Assembly: GCA_030248295.1 (NCBI GenBank)
Contig: JASANH010000606.1
Location: 682,001-746,000, forward strand
Source of the DNA: Mesodorylaimus sp. YZB2_4
Lineage: Eukaryota > Nematoda > Enoplea > Dorylaimida > Dorylaimidae
Direction: 5' to 3'
DNA: 64,000 nucleotides
Part shown: positions 29,004-38,351 of the stretch, piece after piece
How positions within the stretch are numbered: the stretch's first letter is position 1
Layout of the letters: each line of letters starts with the position of its first letter
Made by a program: the position numbers and the translations under genes
Notes under the pieces: generated by a model
Databases searched by the model: none
Seen by the model: the letters and a program-made list of their open reading frames with translations, nothing else
What the model was told of the DNA's origin: nothing

Positions 29004-29160
29004 ATCTCATCATCATGTTTTTCTGATACAAGTGAACTCGAGCAGGTACAGGGCGGGCATCTTATAAAAATCAAAATATGCCATGCCCACCGAATAAAAA
29101 AGAACAACTTTTTGCCGCCTCTGACAAGGTACTAGGTGCACATCGTGGTTGCATGCAAAA

Positions 29161-29212
29161 GTTCAAACTTCCCACTCCGGGCCAGCATCTAAACGATTTT
29201 CAAAACGTTCCA
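29161..29212 (-). repeat. Dispersed repeat block, copy 1
   Basis: The block GTTCAAACTTCCCACTCCGG followed by CATCTAAACGATTTTCAAAAC recurs with small changes at 29801-29850, same orientation. The second copy sits next to a tRNA-like head, so the block may be the body of a SINE on the minus strand. Confidence 0.55.
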
Positions 29213-29800
29213 TGACTTACTCGTGTCATGCCTTTTTTCAGGACCTTGTAGAACATATCATTTGCAGGATATACCATTTTAAAGATTTCAACCGGGTAGT
29301 GTGAAGCTCAGGCATGCTTGTCCAAAAGTATTCGGAAAGCTTTTCTGCGCAACTCCAATGGCGCCTAAACCGAATGGCCAGGTGCCCAAATCTGCTGAAA
29401 CGCCGCAACATTTGACTCGAAGTGGGCCGCGTCCGAGGCGTGCCTCGATTTCTGATATACTTGAGCAGAACTAGGTGTCTCATTGGTCGGCAAGTCACTG
29501 AGAGCGCATTTTGTACGAAACGCAACCCAGCCCGAATCAGGAAAAAATGCGAGCGAACGAGTACTGGTAATAACTGGTAATAAAGTCCTTTGGCAACAGC
29601 TGATATTTGGGTTTGCTCAACCACAAGTATTTTTTGTCAGTGAAGGGACTTGATCTTTTCACGCCAGAGGCCTATTTTGGTTACTTAGAGTACATGGACA
29701 AAAATAATAGAAAGACGATGAATCGAAGTTGTCATCTCCATCTCTGGCCCCAACACGCAATACTTGTTTGAAAACAACTCAGGAGGTATCTAATCGTAGC

Positions 29801-29931
29801 GTTCAACTTCCCACTCCGAGCCATCTGAACGATTCATAAAACTTTCCAGGATGGTTCACAAGCCGACATCTGTCACTGGGGATCGAACCAGGATGAGCCC
29901 ATCTACTCGCTAACAAGCAATATGGTAGACC
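29801..29931 (-). mobile_element. tRNA-derived SINE-like sequence
   Basis: On the minus strand a head at 29931-29874 contains the Pol III B-box match GGTTCGATCCC with an A-box-like GGTCTACC upstream, followed by the body block shared with 29161-29212. It does not fold as a proper tRNA by inspection. Decayed tRNA or SINE are both possible. Confidence 0.4.
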
Positions 29932-29944
29932 GGCATTAAGACAT

Positions 29945-30020
29945 TTCGCCCCCGCCGTTTCGCCCCTGCCATGTCGCCCCTGCCATGTCGCCCCTGGTTT
30001 CGCCCCCAGCTATTTAGCCC
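29945..30020. repeat. Short array of TTTCGCCCC / TGTCGCCCC units
   Basis: Six or seven irregularly spaced units of (T/G)TCGCCCC or TTAGCCCCC occur within about 75 bp. The architecture resembles the GGGGACGAA cluster of the MITE at 13547-13781 in reverse orientation, although the unit differs by one base. Confidence 0.5.
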
Positions 30021-30263
30021 CCATTGTAAGGATTTAGAAGGCGCACCTGAGAGCACACGTACAGCTAGTATCAAATCTCGCGGAGGCCGACGCCAGCCCA
30101 GCTAGCCCTTCTTTTAAAATTTTTTGGGCTGCAGCACGTTTTGCCTAAAGCTGTGAGCGATATTCCTGGAATATTGCTCATGGCTTCACTCTGTTCTTAG
30201 CGCATGCTGCTTTGTGCTTTAACTTGTGCCTGCAGTCAATGTGCTGGACAGAAAGTCTTCAGG

Positions 30264-30300
30264 ACGGCCTCAGATGGATTTACATTGTCTTGACACAGGT
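30264..30300. repeat. 37-bp dispersed repeat, copy 1
   Basis: ACGGCCTCAGATGGATTTAC followed by ATTGTC, T and TGACACAGGT. The same 37 bp with one mismatch lies at 32619-32655. This copy is just downstream of the stop of the small membrane protein gene. Confidence 0.8.
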
Positions 30301-30363
30301 GCAGAGCACTGCAAGACGCGACAGCGAGGCACGATCAGGTTCACTCGGCCATCATGATCACGA

Positions 30364-30609
30364 TCAAGCTTCAGTCGGGATGGGCCCCTTCTTCGACTTT
30401 TTCGATTTCTTGCTTTTCTTGCTCTTCTTCGATTTCTTGCCGCTGCGTTGCGACGACTTCTTCGACTTCTTCGAGCCCTTCTTGCTCCTCTTCGATCGTT
30501 TCGACTTGCCTTTCCTCCCAGAACCCTCGCCGCCGCCACGCATCGCGACCAGGCCGGCCACAGCCACTACCGCCAGACCCGCAATCAGCAAGAGCAGAAT
30601 TGGCGACAT
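30364..30609 (-). CDS. 81-aa single-pass membrane protein with lysine/serine-rich tail, paralogue B
   Basis: Function unknown. ATG at 30609 gives MSPILLLLIAGLAVVAVAGL as the helix, then VAMRGGGEGSGRKGK and a tail of repeated KKSKKSKKS units, ending GPIPTEA. It has the same layout and length as the gene at 16839-17096, including the MRGG motif directly after the helix and the bases AGCTTGATC across the stop codon. The opposite strand is also open because of the KSK repeat, but it shows no sensible protein. The paralogue on the plus strand 13 kb away supports this strand as the coding one. Low complexity means homology searches will be noisy. Confidence 0.65.
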   Translation of the reverse strand: MSPILLLLIAGLAVVAVAGLVAMRGGGEGSGRKGKSKRSKRSKKGSKKSKKSSQRSGKKSKKSKKSKKSKKSKKGPIPTEA

Positions 30610-31451
30610 CTTCGACCAAGTGACCCGAGTGACCAACACCCTCTTTCGGACACAACCGGCACTCTCGGATGCACGAGCACGAATGAACACAAATGCCCTC
30701 AGCCCGCTCAATGGTATGTCGACTCGACGTGGAGTGTAAAGCCATTTCGAGCTCCCTCTCGTAGCATGCTAGCACAGCATGTACTGCACACTCCGTGACT
30801 TCTGTTTGTAGTGCCTCGCATCCCATGCGAGTAGTTCGTATGCGGAACTATAGAGTAGGAACCTACACCTTATACTTTTTGCTTATTGTGCCTCATGGGC
30901 GCCAGATTCTTTGCTTGCTGCTGCGGGTTTTGTTTGTAACGAGATGCTGGCTTGTAGTGAGATGAGCACTGATACAGTACCATACATCATGTCATGTCAC
31001 TTCATCCATAGCCAAGCACTACAAAGCGCACTCGAGGGCTAAGGAACACATAGTTGACAATCATTTTGTACCGATGCGGGAGTCAAACCCTCCCCTGTAA
31101 GTGCGCACCCAGCGTGACAAGCAGACGCCTAACCCGCAGGCCACGACCCCAGTGCACACACATGTACATGGCTACAAATTTCATGCATGCTTGGTTCAAA
31201 GGCATTTGCAGTAAAATTACGAACGTGGGACGTGCCATTTCCAAGGCTTGGTCATAGTTCAGTGATGCCCAAACGTGTGCTGTTTTACTGGCCAGTAGCA
31301 CTAGGTTCTTAAAAGTTTATTCTTTACGCCAATACGAGCTGTAAAGATTTCTGGACAACAGAAAACAGATTAGACGAAGGGTGCCCTACTCGTGGGCGAT
31401 GACTCTATCACTGATCGGTGCCCTACTCGTGGGCGACGACTCTATCACTGA
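30610..31451. other. 0.8 kb intergenic with a SINE-like head
   Basis: No gene is recognised. A tRNA-like head on the minus strand (31143-31070) and a 37-bp tandem duplication (31380-31453) are listed separately. Confidence 0.5.
31070..31143 (-). mobile_element. tRNA-derived SINE head
   Basis: Minus-strand sequence begins GTGGCCTGCGGGTTAGGCG and contains the B-box match GGTTTGACTCC. The opening is similar to the SINE at 34578 (GTGGCCGCGGTGGTGCAGCG), which suggests the same SINE superfamily. It is truncated or diverged beyond the head. Confidence 0.45.
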
Positions 31452-31453
31452 TC
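31380..31453. repeat. Tandem duplication of a 37-bp unit
   Basis: GGTGCCCTACTCGTGGGCGA followed by (T/C)GACTCTATCACTGATC is repeated directly once with a single mismatch. It abuts the 3' end of the small heat shock gene. Confidence 0.9.
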
Positions 31454-31895
31454 ACTGGTGTCTCGCATCGGATCGGGGATGACGGCGTCGAGGGGACTTG
31501 GGGGCCTCGATTGTGAGTACGCCTTTGTCGGACAAGGACGACTTCATTTCGTTGACGTCCACGTCTTGCGGCATGACGTAGTTCAGATTGAACTCTCGGG
31601 CCACATAAGTCCGAGTCTTGGCTTGGCGTTCGACTTGTTTTCCTTCAATGATCAATCGATTTCCGATCGATTTGACACTCAAATCGCGCGAATTGAAACT
31701 ACACACGTCCAGATCGACTTTGAACTTGTCCTCGTTGTCGTTGACACCAGCCACGTTCGACCACAGACTGCCCAGTGATTCCTGAGTCTGGTTGGGCGGA
31801 ATGGGGGAGAGCTTCCTGGGCGACAGGTAGCCACCGGGGGGAGGGGTGATGCCCACTCGCCTTATCGGACTCTCCGTAATCTTGAATGCGGACAT
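31452..31895 (-). CDS. Small heat shock protein (alpha-crystallin/Hsp20 domain)
   Basis: Small Hsps are ATP-independent holdase chaperones. The first true ATG in the frame is at 31895 (MSAFKITESP), giving 147 aa, a normal size. The alpha-crystallin domain runs from about residue 50: KFKVDLDVCSFNSRDLSVKS, IGNRLIIEGKQ, then REFNLNYVMPQDVDVNEMKS and the conserved SDKGVLTIEAPK. The C-terminal extension (SPRRRHPRSDARHQ) lacks an obvious IXI motif. The frame is open further upstream only with non-ATG starts. TTTATAAA, a TATA-box match on both strands, lies about 310 bases upstream (32206). No clean heat shock element (TTCnnGAA) was found by eye. No intron was needed. Confidence 0.88.
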   Translation of the reverse strand: MSAFKITESPIRRVGITPPPGGYLSPRKLSPIPPNQTQESLGSLWSNVAGVNDNEDKFKVDLDVCSFNSRDLSVKSIGNRLIIEGKQVERQAKTRTYVAREFNLNYVMPQDVDVNEMKSSLSDKGVLTIEAPKSPRRRHPRSDARHQ

Positions 31896-33349
31896 GGAGG
31901 ATGAGAAACCGACGATCAGTCCGCCCGCAGCCGCACACGAAACACCAGCCTGGCCCAGTCGGCTGCCTTTATCTGCCCCCAATTCCCCAAATGACGTCAA
32001 CGAAAAAAGGTTGGCTCCACTTTTGATGCGTGCAAAACTAAGTTCAGAGAGACTTTTCGAAAAAAGCCTGGCCAGTCATTAGTACTGCCTTCCCCCGAGT
32101 CAGCTTACTCGCGATCCTGGTCGCGCGCTCTCGGGTTTCGGGTTTTTGCTCGAACAATCGACCAAGAAGGGAAACGGGCAAACTGGCTGATAAAGTCGTC
32201 CCGTTTATAAAAGCTTCTTTGACTTTAAGCCGCTGGTTTGCTGAAAAGGTGGCCAATTTCGAAGTCGTCAACTCGGACGGGCTGTTTAGAGCAACCACTG
32301 CCGACGATGGGCGGCCGTAATTCATTGGGTCAATCGAATTTTTCGCGCCGCAGCAGCGATCTTATTTGCAAGGCGGTTCAGCTAGCATGCATTGGATAAG
32401 AAAAGGAGCCGACGGCAATGAGCCTCGGCCTGCGACGTAATTGCATCTTGACTGAAATAGGAAGTCGATTTGAAGGCCGTGTTTTGAGCAGAGATTCGAT
32501 CAAAAAGCATTTTTCAAAACTGTCCCGGCTAGCCTTGCTATTACGCGTGCAATTCACGGCCTGCACCTTGGCTCAAGCGTTACCACCTACCCGACCCCAA
32601 CTTGGCATCCAGACTTCAACGGCCTCAGATGGATTTACATTGTCGTGACACAGGTTCACTCGTACAGTACAGTACACTCGTATTGTTTTACTGTTGTCTG
32701 GCTATGGCACGCTGTACGTTCTGTGGCTCCATCTTTGCAGGTTGCCTACAGAGGTGGTGTAACACACATGTCGTCGATTGTTTGCTCAGTGGAAATTGAT
32801 TTTGCTCGACGGAAGAATCACACGCTGATTTGATATAAAAACGGTATATTTCGAAGGCACGCTTGATGAAACGACCTTACACTCGCTTCGCAGAAAACGT
32901 CACAGCCTCATGATCTCTAAATAGAACCTTCTGTCACCACCTTTACATTCTCACTTTGCATCACTAACATGCCTAGGCTATCATGTCCTTGATCTTGGCT
33001 CGCGTTCGCTACAACACATACCCACTTCAACCGCATGTAAATTTGAATTGCCGGTTTCTGTCATAAGGTGTCTTACATGTTACAATGTGCGGCCAGTCCG
33101 TTTCATGGCTACTATATGTGATAAATCACAGTATGCCATGGTCCGTCTTCGTCTCTTTCTTTTTCTTTTCTTTTTAATATCTATCTATAGGCCTGTATCT
33201 ATCGGATAGAGAATCACGAGATCAAAAAAACTAATAAACTTTTAAAAGTTTTTTGTCTCTGCTCCTCCTGTTCTGTCTTCTTCCTTCGCTGTAGATAGCC
33301 TACATCTGTGTTGGTCGAACTAGGTGTCGTTTATAGTTGTGCCACATTC
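31896..33349. other. 1.45 kb between divergent sHsp and BLOC1S5 genes
   Basis: This is the shared upstream region of the two genes. It holds a TATA-box-like TTTATAAA at 32206 and the second copy of the 37-bp repeat (32619-32655). A T/C-rich stretch before TTTTTAATATCTATCTATAG near 33190 could be a 5'-UTR splice acceptor. No coding exon is recognised. Confidence 0.45.
32619..32655. repeat. 37-bp dispersed repeat, copy 2
   Basis: Same orientation as 30264-30300, 36 of 37 bases identical; flanks are unrelated. Confidence 0.8.
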
Positions 33350-33865
33350 ATGTCGTCCAATCCGCAAGACGTGTTGAAAGATGCTTTCGAAATTTACCAC
33401 CGCCTCTTCGATCACGGCCCAGCAATTCGAGGAGAAATAAACTTTTTCTTCAATAGTTTCAAAGATGGTGACGATATTCTTCCCACAGCATCACCGAGTG
33501 AAATTGGGAAGCAGCCAACTATTTCTCGATTAGAAATGCTACTGAAGGCAAATCAAATAGCCAGCGAGGCTGGTGACATCGACTGGGAGAAAACCATTCG
33601 TCAATCAGACATCGAGAAGGTCAGTGTGAAATTGGATGCTGCTGCTACAATGATGGAGAAACTTGTCGAACGAGGACGAAGTCATGGTGGATCTGGTGCG
33701 TATGGAGAATATATGGACAAATCGAAACAAGATCAACGTCAAGATCTGCAGTTATTCCTTACAGATATACAAAGAAAACGAGATCGAGTTGATGACGAGT
33801 ATCGGGAAAGGGTTGATGATCTCAAAAGACATTTTGATAATTTAGCTCGTAATCGAACTCCGTAG
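33350..33865 (+). CDS. BLOC1S5: BLOC-1 complex subunit 5 (Muted homologue)
   Basis: BLOC-1 helps form lysosome-related organelles and sorts endosomal cargo. The single open frame gives 171 aa from ATG 33350 (MSSNPQDVLK). The first block EIYHRLFDHGPAIRGEINFF matches the family signature EIHSRLLDHRPVIQGE. The C-terminal block VDDEYRERVDDLKRHFDNLA matches the conserved DEEHRKAMERLKEQY helix. The middle is helical, and an extended linker makes it near the human length (187 aa). No intron is visible within the coding part. GNL2 follows on the same strand 210 bases downstream. Confidence 0.85.
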   Translation: MSSNPQDVLKDAFEIYHRLFDHGPAIRGEINFFFNSFKDGDDILPTASPSEIGKQPTISRLEMLLKANQIASEAGDIDWEKTIRQSDIEKVSVKLDAAATMMEKLVERGRSHGGSGAYGEYMDKSKQDQRQDLQLFLTDIQRKRDRVDDEYRERVDDLKRHFDNLARNRTP

Positions 33866-34075
33866 CCAGTTTTTCGCGTATTGGGCTGCTCATTTTGCAT
33901 GTTTTATATCGCATACTGTTTACCTACTGTTTATATGTGTAGTAAACCTGTGACTTTAGCGAGGCGTACTTTGTTTCTGTATCGAGATCGATCGATATCT
34001 ACTTCTCTTACTGTTATAGCGTAGCTTTAGGATTTTTGAACTGGAACTTTCTGGTACTTTTAGGACCCTTGAAAG

Positions 34076-37000
34076 ATGGCAAAGCGATCAAAGCAATCGG
34101 ACGGTTCGAAAAAAAGAGTTCGGAATTCGGTCAACAAGGCAAATCACAGCTTGAACCCAGGTAATTGGTTGAACCCTGCATGGCTACACGTTTTGTAATG
34201 AACCGCGTTGGTTTAGATCGAAAGAAGAAGGATGGCAAAGGTGGGGGTCAACGCGATCGAGCAACTGTCAGGCGTTTGTTGATGTACAAGAATTTCAAAC
34301 CGAAACGTGATTCAAGTGGAAAAATCGTCAAAGCAGCCCCTTTTCAAGAACGTTTGGCGAGTGGCACGACTGCTAGAGTAGAACCGAATAGGAAATGGTT
34401 CGGTACGTTGGCCTGAATTGTGTCTTCAAGGCGGCCTGTCCTTTCTTTCACCTTACGTGTTACCCCGCCTTTTTTAAAAATTTTTGAGGGTTGGGTCTTT
34501 TGCCGCCCCAGTTTTTCATGGGTTTTTCAACCCGTTTGCTTATTGCCGGCCAGCAGTCATGTTATGATTAGCTTGGTGGCCGCGGTGGTGCAGCGATTCG
34601 GCATTCGTCTCTCCGTATTGCTTGGGAGCGAGTGGCTGGACTCGTCCCGGGTTCGATCCCTGGTGATGGAGGTCGACTTGCGAACCATAAGCCCTCGCTG
34701 ACCTTGCACGCCAAGCCGTGGGTGACTCACCCTGTACCGTCGAGGTGCTCCGAGTGGAGAGACGGACGCCGAATGAGTAGACAGTCTCGGCTGTCGAACA
34801 CACGACGGGGTTCGCAGCCGACCCGCCATCGTCCGAGGAAGTCGGTGTCCAGTCCAGGATGCCCTCGCGTGGAGGTGGTCCTAGTGGAGACACCCAGAGG
34901 GAAGCTGCTGTGTGTGCCGGTCCCCGCACAGCCCTGCTTATAAGGTTTGACTGCTGGCCGGCTATAGGTTAAACGGGCTTCGGCCCACAAAAATATTTTT
35001 TTAAAATGTGTTGATAAGCGAGGCCGTGAGGTGACCTGCTCTCACGGTAGCATCCCTGTGTGTCTCCACTAGGAGCACCTACATGCGAGGGCATCCTATG
35101 CCAGCACCAGCATCCCAGGGTGATACTGGACGATAAGGGAGGGACCTTCCCGACCAGTGTTCGGGAACCAGTTTCCTGATTCTCTACTCGTTCAACGTCC
35201 GCCACTTGACGGTAGCAGATGAGTCGGACACAGCCAGGTGTACAAGTTCAGCGACGGGCTTACCAAACTGCTGTCCTCAGAACTGTGACCTTCCGGTCAG
35301 GGTGCTGCCCCAAGCAATGCGGGACCAACGCCGTAACCAAACTGAGGCACCGCGGTTCTACGTTTCTGCTGGTCATCTCTGACCTAGTAGCCTGCTTCTA
35401 GGGTTTTTGAATACTGTACCAGAAATCCTCCCCGCTGTAGACCCTTGGTTTAAGTGTGTTCAAAGAAGTCAAATCCGGTGGGGGGGGGGGGGGGGAGCTG
35501 AGTGAGGGATTTAAATTCTCATTGAAATCTTTGATTGTTCGTGACTCCAAATTCTTTTCGTCAATCAGCATCCATATATCTTTTTAGTAACCACATTCTT
35601 CGTAATACGGACACTCATTGACTTCTTGTTCCATCCTTCGCAGCGGGGCTTATAAGCGAGAGGGCGTTCAAGCAAAAATCTATAGCAACTGATAAGCCTA
35701 AGCATAAATGAGAGTTACATTTGAGCTTCGCTGGTTCGAATCGTCAGCGTAATTTTTCCGGTTTTTTTAGGCAACACTCGAGTCATTGGCCAAGAAGCGT
35801 TGCAGACGTTCCAAGAACATCTTGGGAACGCTCTGAAGGACCCGTATCGCGTGGTTATGAATCAAACAAAACTGCCCATCACATTATTGAATGAAAAGAC
35901 AAAGGTGCGGTCTGCGTTTTTATGCTAGTTCCTTTTATTAACCCTAGACTCTGTTTAGAATTCAAGGGTGCACCTGCTGGATACTGAAAGTTTCAAATAT
36001 ACATTTGGCCCGAAAGCTCAACGGAAACGCCCAAATTTGAAGTTGCCAGATTTAGAAACTTTGGCCGAAACGGCTGAAACGAAGGCCAGCTCGTACAATC
36101 CAGAATTGGATCGTGATTTGATCAAAGTGGATCAACTGGAAAGCGGAGTCAGGGACGAGGCTCGAGAACCAATATTTCAAAAGGGCCAGTCAAAACGTAT
36201 TTGGAGTGAATTATACAAAGTGTTGGATAGTTCAGACGTCATTATCGAAGTTTTGGACGCGCGAGATCCAATGGGTACTCGATGTCGGCGTGTCGAGCAG
36301 TTCTTGCGGAAGGAGAAACCACACAAGCACCTGGTCTTGCTGTTGAATAAGGTCGATTTGATTCCGACATGGGTCACGGTAAGCCAAGGCCTAGTGTTTA
36401 TTTAAAATTGATACCACTTATATTTTTAGCAAAAATGGATAGCGATATTGTCAGCCGAGTATCCGACAGTCGCGTTTCATGCTAGCATAACGAATTCGTT
36501 CGGCAAGTCGTCGTTGATTAATCTGCTGCGTCAGTTTGGCAAGGTAAATGTTGTGTCAGCATTGGGTGGGTGTTCAGTTTTGCCTGTGATGGATTGGCTT
36601 GTTTTATCAGATACGAGTTTGATCTTATCTGAAAATTCCATGATTAGCATTGTGACTGAGGCGCATTCTGGCAATATCTCTTCGTTATTGTAGCAGGGTA
36701 ATATGTGCAACAATCTTTATGTTTGCAGTTGCACAAGGATCGTCAGCAGATCAGCATCGGCTTTATCGGTTATCCCAACGTGGGTAAAAGTTCAGTAATC
36801 AACACGTTAAGAAGAAAGAAAGTGTGCAATGTTGCCCCGATCGCTGGCGAAACGAAAGTGTGGCAGTACGTGACGCTGATGAGAAGAATATTCTTAATCG
36901 ATTGTCCAGGAGTGGCATACCCAATTGGAGATTCGGACACGCAGCTCATTTTGAAAGGAGTGGTAAGTGGCGAGGTTTGTTGATCATACAGTGTGCATAT

Positions 37001-38170
37001 TTGGCTTCCTCCTCCTAGGTCCGCGTAGAAAACGTTAAAGATCCGACAGATCACATAGACGCTGTGTTGGAACGAGTCCGTCGTGAGTATCTGCAACGGA
37101 CGTACCAGCTGTCACCGGCTGATGAATGGAGCACTGCGGAAGAGTTTCTAAGCAAGATTGCCTTGCGATCCGGCAGATTGCTGAAGGTATTTTTGAGCTT
37201 CCGTTGTGAAAAAGGTATGACAGCGATCTCGTTTTAGGGTGGCGAACCCGACCTGAATACTGTGGCAAAGATGGTGTTGAACGATTTCCAACGTGGTCGG
37301 CTGCCATTTTTCGTCAAACCGCTGGGGTCGGATGAAAAATCCGCATCTTCAGTAAGTATCTTGGTCATCACACGTCAGATCTTGTGACTTTCCTTTTCGT
37401 AAATGGTCGATTGATTGTTTTAGGCACCTTCTGACCTTGCGTCGGCAGAGTCTTCGACAAGTAATGAAAGCAACGCAACGAATTGCGCTGTGAACCAGGA
37501 TCTGTCGCAAATCAGCGTTACTGCTGAATATCTTGGCGACGACTTGAGACCGTTGGAACCATCCTCACCTGATGTAGCTGACCCGATTGTGGAGGCAGCT
37601 TCGGTCGAACCCTCAGAAGCTGCAAGCGGAACTGCTGGAGACGACGATAATGCTGATGCCGAAAGCACTTGCAGCGGCTTGAGCGATATCAGTGGCCTTA
37701 GCGATGTCCAAGTCAAGTTTGACATTCCTTCGAGTAGTGACGATGAAGAAGGTCAGCCCGATGGCAAGCGAAGGCGGAAAGGCGGTGAAGCGAGTGACGA
37801 TGGTCGAACGAAGCGGAGGAAGCGAGGAAAGAGAGGTACGTCGCTGCGGGGATTATCGCACTGTTCACCCCATCTGGGATGGGATAAACAGCTTTTGTGG
37901 ACATTTGTGCGATTTTAGGAGGAGAAAAAAATCGTAAAAAGCAGAAGCTGAACGCCGAATCGGGCATGGCTTCGTCATTTAAATCGGTTCGCAAATTTTC
38001 AAGCGGTGCGCCAAAATTGCTTTTCATCCTTGCCTTTTCAGGAAAATAAGACGCGCCGGAAGAACACAAATAACCGTGGTGAACGGTATTGCGATTTGAC
38101 AAACACTGAGCAAAAACCTATGTGGATGAAGAAGAATAAAAAAAGCAAGAAACCGAAACATCAGATCTGA
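34076..38170 (+). CDS. GNL2: Nucleolar GTP-binding protein 2 (GNL2/NOG2), complete, 11 exons
   Basis: GNL2 is a circularly permuted GTPase required for late pre-60S ribosome assembly. Exons: 34076-34160, 34217-34402, 35771-35904, 35959-36378, 36430-36543, 36729-36962, 37019-37186, 37238-37351, 37424-37835, 37919-37986 and 38042-38170, total 2064 nt, 687 aa, all phases consistent. The N terminus has [14 protein letters not shown] and [15 protein letters not shown]. The permuted GTPase motifs appear in the order G5/G4 ([18 protein letters not shown]), G1 ([15 protein letters not shown]), G2 ([11 protein letters not shown]) and G3 (LIDCPGV). Then come [16 protein letters not shown] and [10 protein letters not shown]. 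The C terminus is an acidic Ser/Asp-rich stretch followed by [15 protein letters not shown] and a Lys-rich end, as in nucleolar proteins. Intron 2 (1.37 kb) holds SINE sequences; the others are mostly about 50-190 bp. Confidence 0.96.
34578..34965 (+). mobile_element. tRNA-derived SINE within GNL2 intron 2
   Basis: Begins GTGGCCGCGGTGGTGCAGCG (A-box region) and carries a perfect Pol III B box, GGTTCGATCCC, near 34650, followed by a non-tRNA body. Part of the body (34856-34901) reappears in inverted orientation at 35053-35098. The 3' limit is approximate. Confidence 0.65.
35020..35230 (-). mobile_element. Second, inverted SINE body fragment in GNL2 intron 2
   Basis: Its reverse complement contains AGGATGCCCTCGC, then TCCTAGTGGAGACAC, matching the body of the SINE at 34856-34901. 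The head is not recognised. The two inverted copies about 150 bp apart could form a long hairpin in the GNL2 pre-mRNA. Confidence 0.55.
35483..35497 (+). repeat. Poly-G tract
   Basis: An uninterrupted run of about 15 G inside GNL2 intron 2, on the transcribed gene's sense strand. Confidence 0.8.
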
Positions 38171-38351
38171 ATGAAAGATGGCTTCGAATCAGATTGCTTC
38201 GATGGTTTTGGATTTTGTGATTTTGAAATCGGTCTTGTTGAGTTGGTCCTGAAGATAAATTGCTCCTTATGGTCGTTCAGGCTGTTCGTTGTGCTTGAGC
38301 CAATGAGCCAAGGCAAGTAACGAGATAAGGGAGGCTATCACTAGTATATGC

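Larger units (their letters stand above)
28000..30363. other. Repeat-rich intergenic 2.4 kb
   Basis: No gene is recognised. It contains a MITE-like element (28277-29003), two copies of a short SINE-body-like block (29161 and 29801), a tRNA-like head on the minus strand (29931-29874) and a TCGCCCC motif array (29945-30020). Confidence 0.55.

Noticed and set aside
29238-29624. 128-codon minus-strand frame
   Set aside because: Repeat-derived neighbourhood, no domain, no matching splice sites found.
30371-30826. 151-codon Glu-rich frame overlapping microprotein B
   Set aside because: It is the frame-shifted reading of the KKS codon repeat (Glu-Glu-Val/Ile), an artefact of the simple repeat.
34540-34990. 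Several long frames on both strands at 34.5-35.0 kb
   Set aside because: They lie inside the tRNA-derived SINE in the GNL2 intron and change frame at random.
35730-35755. GGTTCGAATCG resembling a tRNA B box before GNL2 exon 3
   Set aside because: No A box or cloverleaf could be built around it.
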